From Bacillota bacterium (lineage in GTDB: Bacteria; Bacillota; Clostridia; Christensenellales; CAG-138), in contig JAEWQH010000029.1 of assembly GCA_023399275.1 (NCBI GenBank), positions 1-36,245 of the forward strand: DNA of 36,245 bases. The letters run 5' to 3'. The notes under the pieces are model-generated. The model saw only the letters and a list, made by a program, of their open reading frames with translations. It ran no database searches and was not told where the DNA came from. This document shows, one piece after another, positions 16,335 through 23,726 of the stretch. Within the stretch, counting starts at the first letter, position 1. The number at the start of each line of letters is the position of its first letter. Position numbers and translations under genes: made by a program.

Positions 16335-17381
16335 ATGAGCATATCTGTTTCAGAATTCGGGCGCCTGCCCTCCGGCGAAGCCGTCCTTCGCTACACCATC
16401 ACCAATGATTCGGGCGCGAGCGTGAGCCTGCTCGATTATGGCGCGACCTGGCAAACCATGTTTGTGCCAAACCGCAAGGGCGAACTGGTGGACGTCGTCC
16501 TCGGCTACGACACGATCGAGGACTATCAAAAATACACCATGTATCTCGGCGCAACCGTCGGCCGCGTGGCAAACCGCATCAAAAACGCGCGCTTTACACT
16601 CAACGGCACGGAATACCGGCTCAACGCAAACCTCGGCGCCTCCTGCCTGCACGGCGGCAATGTCGGCTTCGACAAGAAAATCTGGCAGGCGCAGACCGAC
16701 GGCGACTCCGTCGTATTCTCGCTGACCAGTCCGGACGGGGACGAAGGGTTCCCCGGCGCGCTCTCCGCCGTAGTCATCTACACGCTGGACGCAGAGAATG
16801 CGCTCTCGATCCGCTACCTGATCCATGCCGATCAGGACACGATCCAGAACATGACCAACCACGCCTACTTCAACCTCGGCGGGCAGGGCAGCACCACGGT
16901 GCTCGGGCAGTCTCTCCAGATCGACGCGGATCGCTTCACCCGCATCGACGGGGTGACGATCCCCACCGGCGAGATCGCGCCGGTATCCGGTACGCCGCTT
17001 GATTTTACCAAGGCAAAGCCGATCGGGCGCGATATCGATACCACGGCGGAAAACATCGACACGGCGGGCGGCTACGACCATAACTTTGTGCTCAACCATA
17101 AGAACGGCGGTGTGGAGCGCGTCGCAACGGCATACGACCCCGCAGGCGGTATCGCAATGGACGTGTATACCGACCAGCCGGGCGTGCAGCTCTTTACCCC
17201 GCCGGATTTCTCCTATATGACCGGAAAGGGAGGCGTGCCGTATGGCCCGCGCCCCGCGTTTTGCCTTGAGACCCAGCATTTTGCCAACGCGATGGACAAC
17301 CCGCATTTCCCGAGCATCGTGCTCCGCGCGGGCGAAGTCTTTTCCTCTGAAACCGTCTATCGCTTCCGCGTCGAAGCATAA
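16335..17381 (+). CDS. galM: Aldose 1-epimerase (mutarotase)
   Basis: A 348-residue galactose mutarotase-type enzyme interconverting alpha and beta aldose anomers. Catalytic residues are all visible: His106 in CLHGG, His176 in NHAYFNLGG, Asp248 in YDHN and Glu312 in LETQHFANA. GGAGG (16321-16325) is 9 nt upstream of the ATG; the frame is open far upstream but that part overlaps the divergent acyltransferase gene and shows no homology. No other Leloir genes adjoin it. A strong bidirectional terminator follows. Confidence 0.95.
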   Translation: MSISVSEFGRLPSGEAVLRYTITNDSGASVSLLDYGATWQTMFVPNRKGELVDVVLGYDTIEDYQKYTMYLGATVGRVANRIKNARFTLNGTEYRLNANLGASCLHGGNVGFDKKIWQAQTDGDSVVFSLTSPDGDEGFPGALSAVVIYTLDAENALSIRYLIHADQDTIQNMTNHAYFNLGGQGSTTVLGQSLQIDADRFTRIDGVTIPTGEIAPVSGTPLDFTKAKPIGRDIDTTAENIDTAGGYDHNFVLNHKNGGVERVATAYDPAGGIAMDVYTDQPGVQLFTPPDFSYMTGKGGVPYGPRPAFCLETQHFANAMDNPHFPSIVLRAGEVFSSETVYRFRVEA

Positions 17382-17396
17382 AGCGCATCCCTGTTG

Positions 17397-17423
17397 AAAA
17401 ATCCGCCGAACCGGCGGATTTTT
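17397..17423. terminator. Bidirectional Rho-independent terminator
   Basis: AAAAATCCGCCG (17397-17408), AAC loop, CGGCGGATTTTT (17412-17423), between the convergent galM and methyltransferase genes. Confidence 0.9.
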
Positions 17424-17440
17424 GCGCTGAGAGCATTTGG

Positions 17441-18667
17441 TCACACGATCTGAAACAGATAGAACTTCAGATAGTCCGTCTCCGGCACGTTCATCAGCGT
17501 CGGATGGTCCGGCGACTGCCTGCGCGCTTCGATGAGCTTCAGCGAAACGCCTGCGTCCCGCGCCGCGGAGAGCAGCATCTTTTCAAACAGCTCGCTCGGC
17601 ATAAAGTGCGAGCACGAGCAGGTCGCGAGATATCCGCCGCGCGGCAGTAGCTTCATGGCGTTGTAGTTGATGGTCTTATAGCCCCGCTCCGCCCCGGCGA
17701 CCGTCTTGCGGCTCTTCGTAAACGCGGGCGGATCGAGGATGATCATATCGTACGATTCGTGCTTTTCCATCAGCTGCGGCAGCAGATCAAACACATCCGC
17801 ACAGACGAAATCCATCTTGCCGGTCAGCCCGTTTTTCTCTGCGTTTGCGCGCGCGAGCTCGACCGCGGCCGCGGAGACATCCACCGCGGTCACGCGCGCC
17901 GCCCCCGCCTTTGCCGCGTTGAGCGCAAACGAGCCGGTGTGCGTGAAGCAATCCAGCACACGTTTGCCGCGCGCGATCTTGGCGGCCGCGAGACGGTTGT
18001 ATTTCTGGTCGAGGAAAAAGCCCGTCTTCTGCCCGTTTTCCACGTCTACATCGTAGCGAATGCCGTTTTCAACGATCTCGATGCGCGGGCTCGGCGGCTC
18101 GGGCAAAAACGCCGCGCAATACCAGCCTTTCTCCAACGCAAGCCCCTCCAACTCGCGGATGCCGGCTTCGTTTCGTTCGAAGATGCCGCGCACGGCGATG
18201 CCGTCGTCCTTGAGCAAGGCGACCAGCAGGCGATAGAGCATGCCTTTGATGCGCTCAATGCCGACGGAGAGCACCTGACTCACCAGCACGTCGTGATAGC
18301 AGTCTACCGTCAGCCCAGGCAGCCCGTCTGCCTCGCCGAAGACCATGCGGCAGCAGCCGTAGTCGTCCCCCATTACGGTCTTGCGGTAGTCCAGCGCATA
18401 GCGCAGTCTGCGCGAAAAAAACGCCTCGTCGAACTTCTCATTTGCGTTGTTGGAAAGCAGGCGCAGGCGAATCTTGCTGTGCCTGCTGAAAAAACCCGTG
18501 CCGAGGTACGCGCCCTTTTCGGAGAACGCGTCAACCAGCCCCCCGTTTTCCAACGCATCCGTTTCGCCACGCACCTCGGTATCGTAGACCCAAGGATGGC
18601 CGGCCTTAACGGAAGCCTCCGCCCGCTTCGAGATCATAACCCGCGCAAAACCGCGCTCCTGCTTCAT
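17441..18667 (-). CDS. rlmI: Class I SAM-dependent rRNA methyltransferase (RlmI-like)
   Basis: A 408-residue protein with the architecture of 23S rRNA (cytosine-C5) methyltransferase RlmI: an N-terminal PUA-like domain (HPWVYDTEV, GAYLGTGFFS), a middle RlmI domain, and a C-terminal Rossmann methyltransferase. Motif I is DCFTHTGSFALNAAKAG, the acidic end of strand 2 is TAVDVS, motif IV is ILDPPAF, and TCSCSHFM carries the cysteine expected for an m5C enzyme. The conserved GQKTGFFLDQ precedes motif I. GGAG lies 9 nt before the ATG. The exact target cytosine is inferred from the family only. Confidence 0.88.
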   Translation of the reverse strand: MKQERGFARVMISKRAEASVKAGHPWVYDTEVRGETDALENGGLVDAFSEKGAYLGTGFFSRHSKIRLRLLSNNANEKFDEAFFSRRLRYALDYRKTVMGDDYGCCRMVFGEADGLPGLTVDCYHDVLVSQVLSVGIERIKGMLYRLLVALLKDDGIAVRGIFERNEAGIRELEGLALEKGWYCAAFLPEPPSPRIEIVENGIRYDVDVENGQKTGFFLDQKYNRLAAAKIARGKRVLDCFTHTGSFALNAAKAGAARVTAVDVSAAAVELARANAEKNGLTGKMDFVCADVFDLLPQLMEKHESYDMIILDPPAFTKSRKTVAGAERGYKTINYNAMKLLPRGGYLATCSCSHFMPSELFEKMLLSAARDAGVSLKLIEARRQSPDHPTLMNVPETDYLKFYLFQIV

Positions 18668-18869
18668 ATACTACGTCTCCGTTTCATCCAAGCTGCGGCG
18701 CTCTTTCGCCGGCCTGGGTAAGATGCGGCATCATGGTAACATGGCGCATGCGGTTTGTCAAAGCGCGGCATGACCGTCTTTGACCGCGCGCCGCGAAAGA
18801 AGCGCAGGTTTTCTTTGACTTGAGCGGCCCTTTTTCGTTTTACCGCTTTCCCTCGCGCAAGATTCGTTC

Positions 18870-18875
18870 TATAAT
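18870..18875 (+). promoter_or_regulatory. Candidate -10 box of corA
   Basis: TATAAT with no convincing -35 at 17 nt. It would start a leader of about 135 nt. Confidence 0.4.
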
Positions 18876-18890
18876 GATAGCGAACTCAAC

Positions 18891-19008
18891 GAAAGGAGTG
18901 TGATTGGACGGTGGATACCGTTCCCGAACGAAGTACATATCATCGAAAACACGATGCGCGCGTTCGGGAAGCTTCGCTTTCTTGCCGCGCGCGGTAAAGC
19001 GAAAGGAG
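18891..19008 (+). promoter_or_regulatory. Structured, possibly translated leader of corA
   Basis: A good SD (AAAGGAG, 18892-18898) stands 120 nt upstream of the corA SD. Following it, a TTG at 18904 opens a 35-codon frame ending in TAA inside the corA SD, and an alternative frame ends at TGA 19020-19022 overlapping the corA ATG. The same stretch folds: TTCCCGAACG (18921-18930) with CGTTCGGGAA (18961-18970), nested CATCG/CGATG (18941-18945/18952-18956), then TTCGCTTT (18973-18980) with AAAGCGAA (18996-19003), whose right arm enters the corA SD. No M-box consensus is seen. Confidence 0.45.
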
Positions 19009-19018
19009 TAACACTGCC

Positions 19019-19960
19019 ATGAAGAAGATCTTCAAGACCTTCGAGGCGGAGATGCGGCAGATCAGCGCACCGGAAAAGGACTGCTGGATCTCGCTCGTCA
19101 AGCCGACCGAGAAGGAGCTCGCCGAGGTCGCCGCGCAATACTCCATCGAGCCGGACGATCTTCGCGCCGCGCTGGATGAAGAGGAGCGCTCCCGCATCGA
19201 GCTGGAAGACAACTACACGCTCATCCTCGTGGATATCCCCGCCGTGGAAAAGAACAAGGGCAAGGATATCTATACCACGGAGCCGCTCGGCATCATCCTC
19301 GCCAAGGATGCGATCATCACCGTCTGCCTCGAGGAGACGCCCGTGCTCTACGCCCTCAAGCAAAAGCACGCCAACGAGCTGCGCACACATATGCGCACGC
19401 GCTTCGTGCTCCAGATCCTGTATCGAAACGCATCCCTGTATCTGCAGTATCTGCGCGTGATCAACCGCCTCAGCGACAAAATCGAGCAAAAGCTCCACGG
19501 CTCCACGGAGAACCGCGAGCTGATCGAGTTGCTGGAGCTGGAAAAGAGCCTCGTTTATTTCACCACGTCGCTGCGCTCCAATGAGGTCGTGCTCGAAAAG
19601 CTGCTCAAAGGCGACCGCATCAAAAAGTACCCCGAGGATGAAGACCTCCTCGAAGATGTCATCGTCGAAAACCGCCAGGCCATCGAGATGGCGAATATCT
19701 ACAGCGGCATCCTCAGCGGCATGATGGACGCATTCGCCTCCGTCATCTCCAACAACCTCAACATCGTCATGAAGTTTCTCGCGGTCATGACCATCGTGCT
19801 CTCCGTGCCGGCCATCATCTTCGGCGCCTATGGCATGAACGTCGCCTCCGAAGGCATGCCTCTGGCCAACAGTCCATATGGATTTCTCGCAGTCGTGCTG
19901 GCCTCGTTTGCGGTCTCCATCGGCGTTGCGGTCTATCTTTCGAAGAAAAAGATGTTCTGA
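19019..19960 (+). CDS. corA: CorA family magnesium/divalent cation transporter
   Basis: A 313-residue CorA-type channel. A soluble funnel of about 250 residues (acidic and helical, with LVDIPAVE and LDEEERSRIELED) is followed by two transmembrane helices. The first ends in the selectivity signature YGMN at 271-274 (FGAYGMNV), the second runs through YGFLAVVLASFAVSIGVAVYL, and the C-terminus is KKKMF. Length is typical for the family. GAAAGGAG lies 10 nt before the ATG. The usual cargo is Mg2+ (Co2+ or Ni2+ in some members). The leader structure suggests post-transcriptional control. Confidence 0.94.
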   Translation: MKKIFKTFEAEMRQISAPEKDCWISLVKPTEKELAEVAAQYSIEPDDLRAALDEEERSRIELEDNYTLILVDIPAVEKNKGKDIYTTEPLGIILAKDAIITVCLEETPVLYALKQKHANELRTHMRTRFVLQILYRNASLYLQYLRVINRLSDKIEQKLHGSTENRELIELLELEKSLVYFTTSLRSNEVVLEKLLKGDRIKKYPEDEDLLEDVIVENRQAIEMANIYSGILSGMMDAFASVISNNLNIVMKFLAVMTIVLSVPAIIFGAYGMNVASEGMPLANSPYGFLAVVLASFAVSIGVAVYLSKKKMF

Positions 19961-19990
19961 TGCGCTTCAACAACCGATCGTCCCCATACA

Positions 19991-20011
19991 AAAAAGCCCA
20001 ACGGGCTTTTT
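19991..20011. terminator. Bidirectional Rho-independent terminator
   Basis: AAAAAGCCC, AAC loop, GGGCTTTTT, between corA (plus) and the diguanylate cyclase gene (minus). Confidence 0.85.
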
Positions 20012-20038
20012 GTATTGTTCCGCGGTTTGTCTGTTTCG

Positions 20039-20938
20039 CTAGAGCAGCGTCACGCGGTTTCTCCCCTCATTCTTGCTACGGTAGAGCGCCTCGTCCGCGC
20101 GCTGGACGAGCGTAAACGAATTATCCGTCGGCAGCACCATCGTCGCGCCGATAGAGACCGTCACCTGCAAAAGATTCTCACCGCGCGTCAAGCCGGACTG
20201 CGCTGCCAGCCGGCAGACCTTCTCGGCGATCACCCGCAGCTCCAGATGCGTTACGCCGCGCAGCACCGCGACGAATTCCTCCCCGCCCCAGCGCCCGATG
20301 AAGTCGTTTTTTCGCATAGCGCTTTGAAACGTCCCCGCGATCATCTTGAGCACCGCGTCACCCGCGCCGTGGCCGTATGCGTCATTGATCCGCTTAAAGT
20401 AATCCAGGTCAAGCATCAGCACGCCGAAGGGGATGCCGAGCGTCTGAAAATCGCGGATCTGGTTCTCCAGAAACGAGTCGATATACCGCCGGTTCGGCAG
20501 CTGAGTGAGTTGGTCGAACAGTGCGAGCCGCTCAAGCTCCTTCATGCTTAAATCGGAGCAGTCGCTGAAATCCGCACTGGAAAAAACCTCCGACGCGCCG
20601 ACGATCTCGCCGCCGGCAAAGAGCGGGCGCACCTTGATATCCACGCGCAGCCGGTGTCCGTTCTTGTGGTGCAGATATACCTGCGCGCTGCGCGGCGCGC
20701 CGTCCTTGAGCGTTTTTTGCAGCGGACAGCCGGCGATACACAACTGCGTGCCCTGTTCATCCACGTGGTTGAGCAGGTTGTCGTAGCAGTAGCGTCCGAG
20801 CATCTCCTGCGCGGAAAAGCCGGTGATCCGAGCAGCCCCCTGATTCCAAAATGTGATCCCCCGGTTTTTATCGACCAGATAGATCCCTTCGTGCAGATCG
20901 TTGAGCAGGTCTTCACAAGTGCAGAGTTCGAAGTTCAT
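20039..20938 (-). CDS. PAS-GGDEF diguanylate cyclase
   Basis: A 299-residue cytosolic protein making cyclic di-GMP. Residues 8-125 form a PAS sensor (GIYLVDKNRGITFWNQGAA, then ITGFSAQEMLG), with several cysteines (CIAGCPLQ) that could bind a ligand or sense redox. The GGDEF domain follows, with LFDQLTQLPNRRYID, DLDYFKRINDAYGH and the active-site GGEEF at 218-222. The inhibitory I-site RKND lies five residues before it, so product inhibition is expected. The start at 20938 is chosen because homology begins there; the SD (GGAAG) is weak and the frame is open for 40 more codons upstream. The second c-di-GMP gene of the window lies at 23727-25340. Confidence 0.92.
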   Translation of the reverse strand: MNFELCTCEDLLNDLHEGIYLVDKNRGITFWNQGAARITGFSAQEMLGRYCYDNLLNHVDEQGTQLCIAGCPLQKTLKDGAPRSAQVYLHHKNGHRLRVDIKVRPLFAGGEIVGASEVFSSADFSDCSDLSMKELERLALFDQLTQLPNRRYIDSFLENQIRDFQTLGIPFGVLMLDLDYFKRINDAYGHGAGDAVLKMIAGTFQSAMRKNDFIGRWGGEEFVAVLRGVTHLELRVIAEKVCRLAAQSGLTRGENLLQVTVSIGATMVLPTDNSFTLVQRADEALYRSKNEGRNRVTLL

Positions 20939-21158
20939 TGTCTTCCATTCAGCCGCGCACATCCGCGCGGCAAACGCGCTGATTTGATTGATGGTATTAT
21001 ACCACAGCTTTCGCCTGAAACTACCCCTGATTGTTCTGTTTTCGCACGGATACGACATTTTTTTACAGTTTCATATCGCAGATCAGACGCTTTTCAACCG
21101 TTTCTTTCATTTTTTCGTTTCTGCACCTCAATAGATGCCCCGTCGCCCGCGTCGCGGC

Positions 21159-21192
21159 AAAACAGCGCCGGGCATCACCGCCCAGCGCTGTT
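21159..21192 (-). terminator. Terminator of the SH3b protein gene
   Basis: On the minus strand AACAGCGCTGGGC pairs with GCCCGGCGCTGTT (one G-U) around GGTGAT, then a short T run (TTTT including the stem end). Confidence 0.65.
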
Positions 21193-21238
21193 ATTTCAGA
21201 ATCCAACGCCCCTGTCTGTCGCAGGAACGATTCTCCCG

Positions 21239-22528
21239 TCAGCCCGGCGATACCGTCGGCACCGCCGTCGGGACGGCCGTCGGCGTAGGTGTCGGTGTCG
21301 GCGTCGGTGTCGGCGTGACGGTTGGCGCAGGCGTTGCGGAGATGATCGTAACATACGCCGCAAACACGTAGCCCGTCTTCCCCGTTGCGTTCACGGTGAG
21401 CTGATACCAGCTGCCGGATGTGCCGAGCACCGTCACCTCCGTCCCCTTATCGAGCTTTCCGAGGCTGGCGTAGGACGTGGACGGTCCATTGCGGAAGTTC
21501 ACGCCGCCCGCGTTGAGCCGCCCCGCCTGACTGCCCGCGGGGGGCGCCGTCGGCGTAGGCGTAGGCGATGCGGCGGTAGATGTGATCGTAACATACGCCG
21601 CAAACACGTAACCCGTCTTCCCCGTTGCGTTCACGGTGAGTTGATACCAGCTGCCGGATGTGCCGAGCACCGTCACCTCCGTCCCCTTGTCGAGCTTTCC
21701 AAGGCTGGAGTAGGAAGCGGACGGTCCCTTGCGGAAGTTCACGCCGCCCGCATTGAGCCGACCCGCCTGGCTGCCCGATGGAGTCGTCCCCGGCGCCGGC
21801 GTTGCAGACGAGCTGGTCTCCTTGACGAAGCTTTCATATACATAGCCGGTCTTCTTGGTCGAAGTCACCTTGACCTTGTACCAGCTTCCGCTCTTGTCGA
21901 GTATGGTCACGCCGTCGCTCCGCTGCAACTTGCCGAGTTTCGAATAGTCGGTACCCGGGCCGGAACGCAGGTTGACGTTGTTCGAGGTGATCTCCCCTGT
22001 CGCCTCGGCCTTGTCCACCTTGGAGACGACCTTGACGTAGAGCGGAGAGATGTAGCCCTCGCCGCCGGTCGCGTGCACTTTAACCTTGTACCAGCCGGTC
22101 TTGGCATCTGCCGAATAGATGGTTACCCCGGCGTTGGCGGGGACGATGCCGAGGCTGTCGCTCTTGCTCGTCGCCTCCTTACGCAGGTGAACCTTTCCGG
22201 ACGTGCAGCCGAGCGCATAGGCAGCCAGGCTCGCGTTATGGATGGTGATGTACTTCCCGCTGACATATCCGCTCTTGCCGCTCGCAGGCACATCGATCCG
22301 CAGCCAGGTGCCGGCGACCTCGTAGACATTGACGGCGGTGTTCCGCGAGAGTGTCTCCACGACCGCGTTGCCCGTGCCCGCGCCTTTACGCATGTTGAGC
22401 GTCGCGCTGTTGACGTAGCCCGTCGCCAGGGCGCTCTCCGCGCGCGCAGCGCGTACCGGTATCATGCCGACCGTCAGCGCAGCGGCGAGCGCCAGCGCGA
22501 GCAGCCGCACCCACTTTCTGTTTTGCAT
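21239..22528 (-). CDS. Secreted protein with five bacterial SH3 repeats
   Basis: A 429-residue exported protein. Residues 1-31 form a signal peptide (KWVR, hydrophobic LLALALAAALTVG, then ARAES). Five SH3b repeats follow, each with an N/R-L-R-x-GP start, a VTVLGTSGSWYQL-like centre and a KTGYVFAAYV-like end. The C-terminus is a Pro-Thr tail (TPTPTPTPTPT...) ending SPG. SH3b repeats bind peptidoglycan, so a wall-associated role is likely. No catalytic domain is present, so it is not itself a hydrolase. The ATG at 22528 is set by GGAGGAGGG just upstream. The last two repeats are almost identical in DNA. Confidence 0.88.
   Translation of the reverse strand: MQNRKWVRLLALALAAALTVGMIPVRAARAESALATGYVNSATLNMRKGAGTGNAVVETLSRNTAVNVYEVAGTWLRIDVPASGKSGYVSGKYITIHNASLAAYALGCTSGKVHLRKEATSKSDSLGIVPANAGVTIYSADAKTGWYKVKVHATGGEGYISPLYVKVVSKVDKAEATGEITSNNVNLRSGPGTDYSKLGKLQRSDGVTILDKSGSWYKVKVTSTKKTGYVYESFVKETSSSATPAPGTTPSGSQAGRLNAGGVNFRKGPSASYSSLGKLDKGTEVTVLGTSGSWYQLTVNATGKTGYVFAAYVTITSTAASPTPTPTAPPAGSQAGRLNAGGVNFRNGPSTSYASLGKLDKGTEVTVLGTSGSWYQLTVNATGKTGYVFAAYVTIISATPAPTVTPTPTPTPTPTPTAVPTAVPTVSPG
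21344..21777 (-). repeat. Recent tandem duplication of an SH3b repeat
   Basis: 21344-21537 and 21584-21777 are 194-nt copies with a 240-nt period. I count about 11 differences by eye (roughly 94% identity). The linkers between them (PTPT/PPAG) differ more. Confidence 0.85.
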
Positions 22529-22588
22529 CCTGTCCCTCCTCCTGCAGCTTCCGCCGCACAAGCGTACTATCCGTACTAATACACTTGC

Positions 22589-22617
22589 ATCGTAATCCTT
22601 TTGCGGCGGATTGTCAA
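22589..22617 (-). promoter_or_regulatory. Promoter of the SH3b protein gene
   Basis: Minus strand TTGACA (22617-22612), 17-nt spacer, TACGAT (22594-22589). Confidence 0.6.
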
Positions 22618-22732
22618 CGTTCCGGCGCATGGGTTCACAAAGGGGTCACAAAACAGCCGGTTGCCGGCAGAAAAAGAGAGTTTCTTTTGCGCGGAAGAAA
22701 GTCGATTCTACGCCGCATCGTAGTTTTTATGG

Positions 22733-22761
22733 TTTACACATCGTAATCGGCATATTATAAT
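22733..22761 (+). promoter_or_regulatory. Promoter of the XRE regulator gene
   Basis: TTTACA (22733-22738), 17-nt spacer, TATAAT (22756-22761). The leader to the ATG at 22783 is about 15 nt. Confidence 0.75.
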
Positions 22762-22782
22762 GATGGCAAAGAGGTGATCGCA

Positions 22783-23106
22783 ATGACGTTGACCGAAAAA
22801 CTGGATCTGCTGCTCGAGGAGCGTTCGCTCAATAAATCCCAGCTCGCCGCGCGATCCGGCGTGCCGTATACCACCATCGTCAGCCTATATGAAAAAGGGG
22901 CGGAAAACGCAAAGCGCTCCACCCTGCTGGCGCTCGCGCGCTTTTTCAACGTCTCGCTCGACTATCTGGCAAACGACGATGTGGAGGAGCGCGGATCGCA
23001 CATCATCGCCTCGGCCGGGCATTTTGACGTAACCCGCCTGACGCCCGAGGGACGCGAGCGCTATGAGGAATACATCGAGTTTTTGGCGAACAAATTCAGC
23101 ATTTAG
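22783..23106 (+). CDS. XRE-family helix-turn-helix regulator
   Basis: A 107-residue repressor-type protein. The HTH covers residues 4-58: LTEKLDLLLEE, then KSQLAARSGVPYTTIVSLYEKG as helices 2-3, and LLALARFFNVSLDYLAND. The tail (VTRLTPEGRERYEEYIEFLANKF) is a short dimerisation or protease-sensitive region. The ATG at 22783 fits AAAGAGGTG upstream; the GTG at 22774 lies inside that SD. The ImmA-type gene starts 42 nt downstream, the classic repressor/anti-repressor-protease pair of mobile elements such as ICEBs1. Confidence 0.9.
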   Translation: MTLTEKLDLLLEERSLNKSQLAARSGVPYTTIVSLYEKGAENAKRSTLLALARFFNVSLDYLANDDVEERGSHIIASAGHFDVTRLTPEGRERYEEYIEFLANKFSI

Positions 23107-23148
23107 CGGCGTATGGCCGCCGGCGCATATGGAGAGGGGGCGACGCGG

Positions 23149-23622
23149 ATGAATCGAATCGAAGAGCTTGCCGCGGAGGCGGGCGAGCGCGGAATCGACG
23201 TGCACGAGCGCGAGATCCCCGTGCCCGGCATGTCCGCCGCATATATCAGAACCGAGACCGGCGAGCATATCGTCATCCGGCAAGACGGCACGCAGGCGGA
23301 GCGCGCCTGCTGGCTGGCGGAGGAGCTCGGCCACCACTACACCGGTTCCGACCGGCGGCTGCACTACAGCGCAGCGGATGACTGGCGCGCCGAAGCCAAG
23401 GCGCGCAAGTGGGCGCACGACCGCCTGCTTTCACCGGACGCGATCCGCACTGCCGCGCGCAATACGGACGACATCTACGAAATCGCTTTCACGCTCAACG
23501 TGAGCGTGGAGTTTCTGCGCGAATCCATCGACTGGTATATGGCGCGCGGGCTCTGGGCATCCGAGCCCCCCTCGGAGGAGGATGCGTTCGCCGCCGAGGC
23601 CGGCGCGCCGCCCTCGGAATAG
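23149..23622 (+). CDS. ImmA/IrrE family metallo-endopeptidase-like protein
   Basis: A 157-residue ImmA-type protein. The zinc segment reads CWLAEELGHHYTG, the AEELGHHYT variant common in Firmicutes prophage ImmA proteins, with Glu in place of the first His of HExxH. Downstream are RAEAKARKWAHDRLL and a short HTH-like AFTLNVSVEFLRESI. Such proteases cleave the partner XRE repressor on induction. The start at 23149 has GGAGAGGGGG 8 nt upstream. The C-terminus is low-complexity (PPSEEDAFAAEAGAPPSE). No integrase or conjugation genes accompany the pair. Confidence 0.85.
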   Translation: MNRIEELAAEAGERGIDVHEREIPVPGMSAAYIRTETGEHIVIRQDGTQAERACWLAEELGHHYTGSDRRLHYSAADDWRAEAKARKWAHDRLLSPDAIRTAARNTDDIYEIAFTLNVSVEFLRESIDWYMARGLWASEPPSEEDAFAAEAGAPPSE

Positions 23623-23690
23623 GCCGCCCGAGCCTCCTTGGCTGGCAGGCGGCACGTGATATCGCATCAAAAATTCGTTTTAAACGAGCG

Positions 23691-23721
23691 AACGAAGCGG
23701 CAGACACCGCTCCGTTTTTTT
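23691..23721 (+). terminator. Rho-independent terminator after the ImmA-type gene
   Basis: AACGAAGCGG pairs with CCGCTCCGTT (one mismatch) around CAGACA, followed by a run of T to 23721. Confidence 0.75.
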
Positions 23722-23726
23722 ACGCC

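Noticed and set aside
20654..22579. 641-codon plus-strand frame across the SH3b protein gene
   Set aside because: Its repeats are the antisense of SH3b repeats; the minus strand has a promoter, SD and signal peptide.
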